Assembly: GCA_041655035.1 (NCBI GenBank) | Contig: JBAZCN010000142.1 | Location: forward strand, 1 to 8,126 | DNA from: NAT127 sp041655035 | Lineage (GTDB): Bacteria > Pseudomonadota > Gammaproteobacteria > Pseudomonadales > Porticoccaceae | Direction of reading: 5' to 3' | DNA: 8,126 bases | Part shown: one piece after another, positions 5,454 to 8,126 of the stretch | Layout: each line of letters starts with the position of its first letter | How positions within the stretch are numbered: position 1 is the first letter of the stretch | Translations under genes and position numbers: made by a program | Notes under the pieces: generated by a model | The model's input: only the letters and a program-made list of their open reading frames with translations | Databases searched by the model: none | Told to the model about the DNA's origin: nothing

Positions 5454-7975
5454 CAACGGTACCTCAGCGTGGCCTGCACCGTGCGGCCGATGCCCTGCCA
5501 GCAGGTGCCGTATGCGCATGCGGCGGCGTACTGCTTGTTCTCCAGGTTCTTGGCGTTGAGGGTAAGCGTCCAGGCGGAGTTGAATTCGTACCGCGCCATG
5601 GCGTCCAGCAACGTGTAGGCAGGCACCCGCAGTGTGTTGGTCTCGTCGCCGTACGACGCGCCGACATAACGCACGCCCGCACCCAGTGTCAGGCCCGGCT
5701 GGCCGTGCGCGCTGAAGCTGTAGTCCATCCAGGCCGAAGCGAACTGTTCGGACACCGCCAGTGGTCGCTTACCCACCCGGCCCGCGATGTTGTCGCGCGT
5801 CACTTCCACATCGCTGTAAGCGTAGTTGGCCAGCAGGTTCAGTCCCGTGGTCAGTTCCAGCTTGCCCTCAATCTCGAAGCCACGTGAACGTATCTCGCCG
5901 GTCTGCACGCTGTACTGCGTAGGTGCTACCGGATCAGCCGTGAGCACATTGCGCTTGGTCAGCTCGTAGAGCGAAACTGTTACCAGCGAGCGGCCCTGCG
6001 CCGGCTGCCAGCGCATACCAGCTTCAACCTGACGTCCTTCGGTCGGGTCGAATGGATCGCCCAACCGATCGGCACCGACCACAGGCTCGAAGGAGGTGGC
6101 GTAGCTTGCATAGGGGGCAAAACCGTTGTCCATCAGGTAGACCGCGCCCACGCGGCCGGTGGTGGACTTATCGGATTGGCGCGTCGTCGCGCCGCGCGTG
6201 CCGTTCAGCAGGCTAGTGTTGTAGGTGCTCGATTTCGCATCGTCCTGTCGCAGGCCGGCGAGGAGGGCCCAGCGGCCCACGCGCATCTGGTTCTGCGCAT
6301 ACAAGCCGAGTTGGCGCGCATCGCTGTCCGTGCGCATGCTCAGCGTCACCGGGGTGATCGGCAGTCCATACACTGGCGCATAGACATTCGTGCGCGCCGG
6401 GGCTGGGCCGCTGCCGGCCATTGCAAGAAAGTCGGCGTCGCGCCAGTCGACGCCGAGCAGCACCGTGTGCGCGATGGCGCCAGTGCGGAATTGGGCCTGC
6501 ACCTGGTTGTCTACCGCCAGCGTGTCCACGTCGGCGGTGTTGTGCGAGGCCGTCCGTGGCAGCGTCTGGAAGTTGGCGGCAGGCGTGCCGTTGTTGAGCT
6601 GTCGTGTGTCGCTCTCGAACTCACCGTAGCGCAGGCTCTGGCGGAACTGCCAGACCTCGTCGAAGCGGTGCTCGAACGTCCAGCCTGCGGTCTTTATCGT
6701 GCGGTCGAACAGGTTCCAGTTCGGGTCGCCCTGGAAGTAGTGCTTCGGCAATTTGCCGTACGGGCTCTGCACCGGCCCGACACCGGCGAATGCGGGCGGT
6801 ACGAAGCTGGTGTCGGGCTGCTGCGGGTCGTCCTGATAGAATGCATACACCGTCAGCGCGGTTGCATCGCTAGGTGACCAGCGGATGGAGGGAGAAATGA
6901 ACCGGCGCTCATCCTTCTGGTAGTCCACGCCGGTCTGTGCGTCGCGCACCAGCCCGGCGACCCGGTAACTCAGCGCATCACCCGCCAGCGGCCCACTCAG
7001 ATCCAGGCCGACCGCATACGCATCGTGGTTGCCCACCTGCAGCATTGCCTCGCGCAGGGGGGCAGCGGTTGGGCGCTTGCTAACCATATTGACGAAGCCG
7101 CCGGGATCGGCCTGACCGAACAGCACCGAGGAGGGGCCGCGCAGCACCTCGACGCGCTCCAGCGCGTAGGGGTCCATCTGCACCGATGTGCGGGCGATGT
7201 GCGGCCACCCGAGGCCATCGACGTACTTGGTGAAGTTGGAACCGTTTGACAGTCCGCCGAAGCCACGGATGAACACCGTATCGAACCGGGTCTGACCGCC
7301 ACCCGTGCCGGTGAGCACGCCAGCGGTGTAGCGCAGCGCCTCGGAAACCGTCTGCGCACCCTGTGTATCCATCTGGTCGCGCGTGACCACCGCCACGGAC
7401 TGGGGAGTTTCAATGATCGGTGTATCCGTTTTGGTGCCTGTGGCGCTGCGTCGCGCCACGTAACCGACCACCGGGCCGGTAGCAGTCTCGTCATCCGCGT
7501 CGGCCTTCACTGTCACCGCCGGCAGCGTCGCCTCGCCTCCAGCGGACGCCACCTGACGCAGGGAATAGCCGCCATTGCCCGTATCCACCAATTCATAGCC
7601 GCTGCCTGCCAGCAGGAGCGCAAACCCTTCCCTTACCGTATAGCGACCTTGCAGCCCATCGCTGCGCAGGCCGGCCAGCAGCTGCGGATCGAATGACAGC
7701 GGCACGCCGGCCGTGGCGGCGAACCGTGCCAGTACTTCACTCAGCCGGCCTGCCGGAATGGCATAGTCCTGTTGGGCTGGACTGTCGATTGTTTGAGCGG
7801 CCAGCGCCGGGCTCGGCGCGAGAACGGCCGCGCAGGTCAGGCCGACCAGCGCGCAGCCGATGGCGACGGCGAGCACATTGGCTTTGAGAGTCGGCGCGGC
7901 GTCGTCGCGCAAAGGGGCGATTGAACGGGATGTGGCGCCCGCTGGGCGGGTGGGGCGAAGACGCCTGAAGACCAT
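5450..7975 (-). CDS. TonB-dependent siderophore receptor with STN signalling domain
   Basis: This 841-residue outer-membrane receptor imports a ferric siderophore using TonB energy. A signal peptide with a long basic n-region precedes a hydrophobic core (about 33-53) and ends at ALA, 57-59. An STN domain spans about 68-142 (YAIPAGRLSEVLARFAATAG at 71-90; the LLAGSGYEL motif near 121-129). A TonB-box-like LPAVTVKA (151-158) follows. The plug covers about 185-300 (TPQSVAVVTRDQM; VEVLRGPSSVLFGQADPGG at 275-293). The remainder is the beta-barrel, with the C-terminal CAYGTCWQGIGRTV pair of cysteines and a terminal aromatic residue (RYRW). Overall it resembles the FpvA/FoxA-type family; the actual siderophore cannot be read from the sequence. 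The STN domain suggests it also signals to an anti-sigma partner. The ATG at 7975 is preferred because GAAAGG (7990-7985) lies 9 bases upstream; the frame extends to a GTG at 8047 with no ribosome site. It is the first gene of the operon. Confidence 0.93.
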   Translation of the reverse strand: MVFRRLRPTRPAGATSRSIAPLRDDAAPTLKANVLAVAIGCALVGLTCAAVLAPSPALAAQTIDSPAQQDYAIPAGRLSEVLARFAATAGVPLSFDPQLLAGLRSDGLQGRYTVREGFALLLAGSGYELVDTGNGGYSLRQVASAGGEATLPAVTVKADADDETATGPVVGYVARRSATGTKTDTPIIETPQSVAVVTRDQMDTQGAQTVSEALRYTAGVLTGTGGGQTRFDTVFIRGFGGLSNGSNFTKYVDGLGWPHIARTSVQMDPYALERVEVLRGPSSVLFGQADPGGFVNMVSKRPTAAPLREAMLQVGNHDAYAVGLDLSGPLAGDALSYRVAGLVRDAQTGVDYQKDERRFISPSIRWSPSDATALTVYAFYQDDPQQPDTSFVPPAFAGVGPVQSPYGKLPKHYFQGDPNWNLFDRTIKTAGWTFEHRFDEVWQFRQSLRYGEFESDTRQLNNGTPAANFQTLPRTASHNTADVDTLAVDNQVQAQFRTGAIAHTVLLGVDWRDADFLAMAGSGPAPARTNVYAPVYGLPITPVTLSMRTDSDARQLGLYAQNQMRVGRWALLAGLRQDDAKSSTYNTSLLNGTRGATTRQSDKSTTGRVGAVYLMDNGFAPYASYATSFEPVVGADRLGDPFDPTEGRQVEAGMRWQPAQGRSLVTVSLYELTKRNVLTADPVAPTQYSVQTGEIRSRGFEIEGKLELTTGLNLLANYAYSDVEVTRDNIAGRVGKRPLAVSEQFASAWMDYSFSAHGQPGLTLGAGVRYVGASYGDETNTLRVPAYTLLDAMARYEFNSAWTLTLNAKNLENKQYAAACAYGTCWQGIGRTVQATLRYRW

Positions 7976-7984
7976 GGCTGTATA

Positions 7985-7990
7985 CCTTTC
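7985..7990 (-). promoter_or_regulatory. Ribosome binding site of the receptor gene
   Basis: GAAAGG on the minus strand lies 9 bases before the ATG at 7975. It supports this start over the upstream in-frame ATG (codon 16 of the longest frame) and the GTG at 8047. Neither of those has a purine-rich site, and both would add a polar leader before the signal peptide. Confidence 0.5.
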
Positions 7991-8061
7991 GTCGGTGTGC
8001 ATGTGGGTGGTTCGGGCGCGTTGAGAGTGCGCTTTCACCCGGTACACCGGACGAATGCGAA

Positions 8062-8089
8062 AAAGGTATCACCCCAAGCGGAAATTTTT
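8062..8089 (-). promoter_or_regulatory. Putative FecI-type ECF sigma promoter of the iron-uptake operon
   Basis: On the minus strand, AAAAAT (8089-8084) and ACCTTT (8067-8062) are separated by 16 bases. From memory, the fecA promoter read by FecI has GGAAAT and TCCTTT about 17 bases apart, so the matches are 4/6 and 5/6. The A/T tract followed by CTTTTTCGCATTCGTCC is the kind of block often seen before receptors under FecI-like control. It would give a leader of roughly 80 bases before the receptor ATG. No recognisable Fur box is present in the visible 150 bases. The STN domain of the receptor supports this type of control, but the sigma gene is not in the window. Confidence 0.35.
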
Positions 8090-8126
8090 TTGGACACCGC
8101 CCTGGCGGCCCGAAGCCGGCGGATCA
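8090..8126. other. Right-edge sequence, no gene assigned
   Basis: The short stretch upstream of the putative promoter holds no gene I can support. TCA at 8124-8126 would be a TGA stop on the minus strand, so a same-strand gene could end exactly at the edge. In this family of operons that place is often held by an anti-sigma (FecR-like) gene, but nothing of its coding sequence is visible. Confidence 0.2.

Noticed and set aside
6176..6877. A 233-residue plus-strand open frame opposite the receptor barrel
   Set aside because: The receptor reading is unambiguous on the other strand; this frame has Arg/Ala/Val-rich shadow composition and no start signals.

Overview
The window is high-GC DNA from a Gram-negative, proteobacterium-like chromosome. 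An outer-membrane TonB-dependent receptor, inner-membrane PepSY-type accessory proteins and Shine-Dalgarno sites all fit this. I cannot name the genus. I see six convincing protein genes, no RNA genes, no CRISPR array and no recognisable insertion sequence.

Left part (1-2407, minus strand): about 300 bases with no convincing gene but with two strong short stem-loops, then a 699-residue protein. I read that protein as a distant tannase/feruloyl-esterase-like alpha/beta hydrolase (nucleophile-elbow Ser161, proposed Asp486 and His524) with a C-terminal PKD-like beta-sandwich. It has a strong ribosome binding site and, unexpectedly for a PKD protein, no visible signal peptide.

Middle (2408-3204): a roughly 390-base divergent intergenic region with an AT-rich island and an imperfect dyad, then a small plus-strand three-helix membrane protein of unknown function. 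That gene converges on the operon to its right.

Right part (3205-8126, minus strand): a four-gene siderophore-iron uptake operon, transcribed right to left. The order is a STN-domain TonB-dependent siderophore receptor, a DUF3325-like three-helix protein, an FpvH-like 'iron uptake' three-helix protein, and a long PepSY/TM protein likely to act as a heme-bearing ferrisiderophore reductase (FpvG/FoxB/PiuB type). The first three genes are joined by 4-base stop/start overlaps (GTGA, ATGA). The 33-base gap before the PepSY gene is bridged by a 15-codon mini-frame that may couple translation. The receptor imports a ferric siderophore into the periplasm, and the inner-membrane proteins probably help strip iron from it by reduction. 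The STN domain and a FecI-like promoter upstream suggest control by a cell-surface-signalling sigma/anti-sigma pair that would lie beyond the right edge.

Most of this is recognisable biology. The less ordinary points are the signal-less hydrolase-PKD protein, the unassigned small membrane protein with polar residues in its helices, the bridging mini-frame and the unexplained stem-loops near the left edge.
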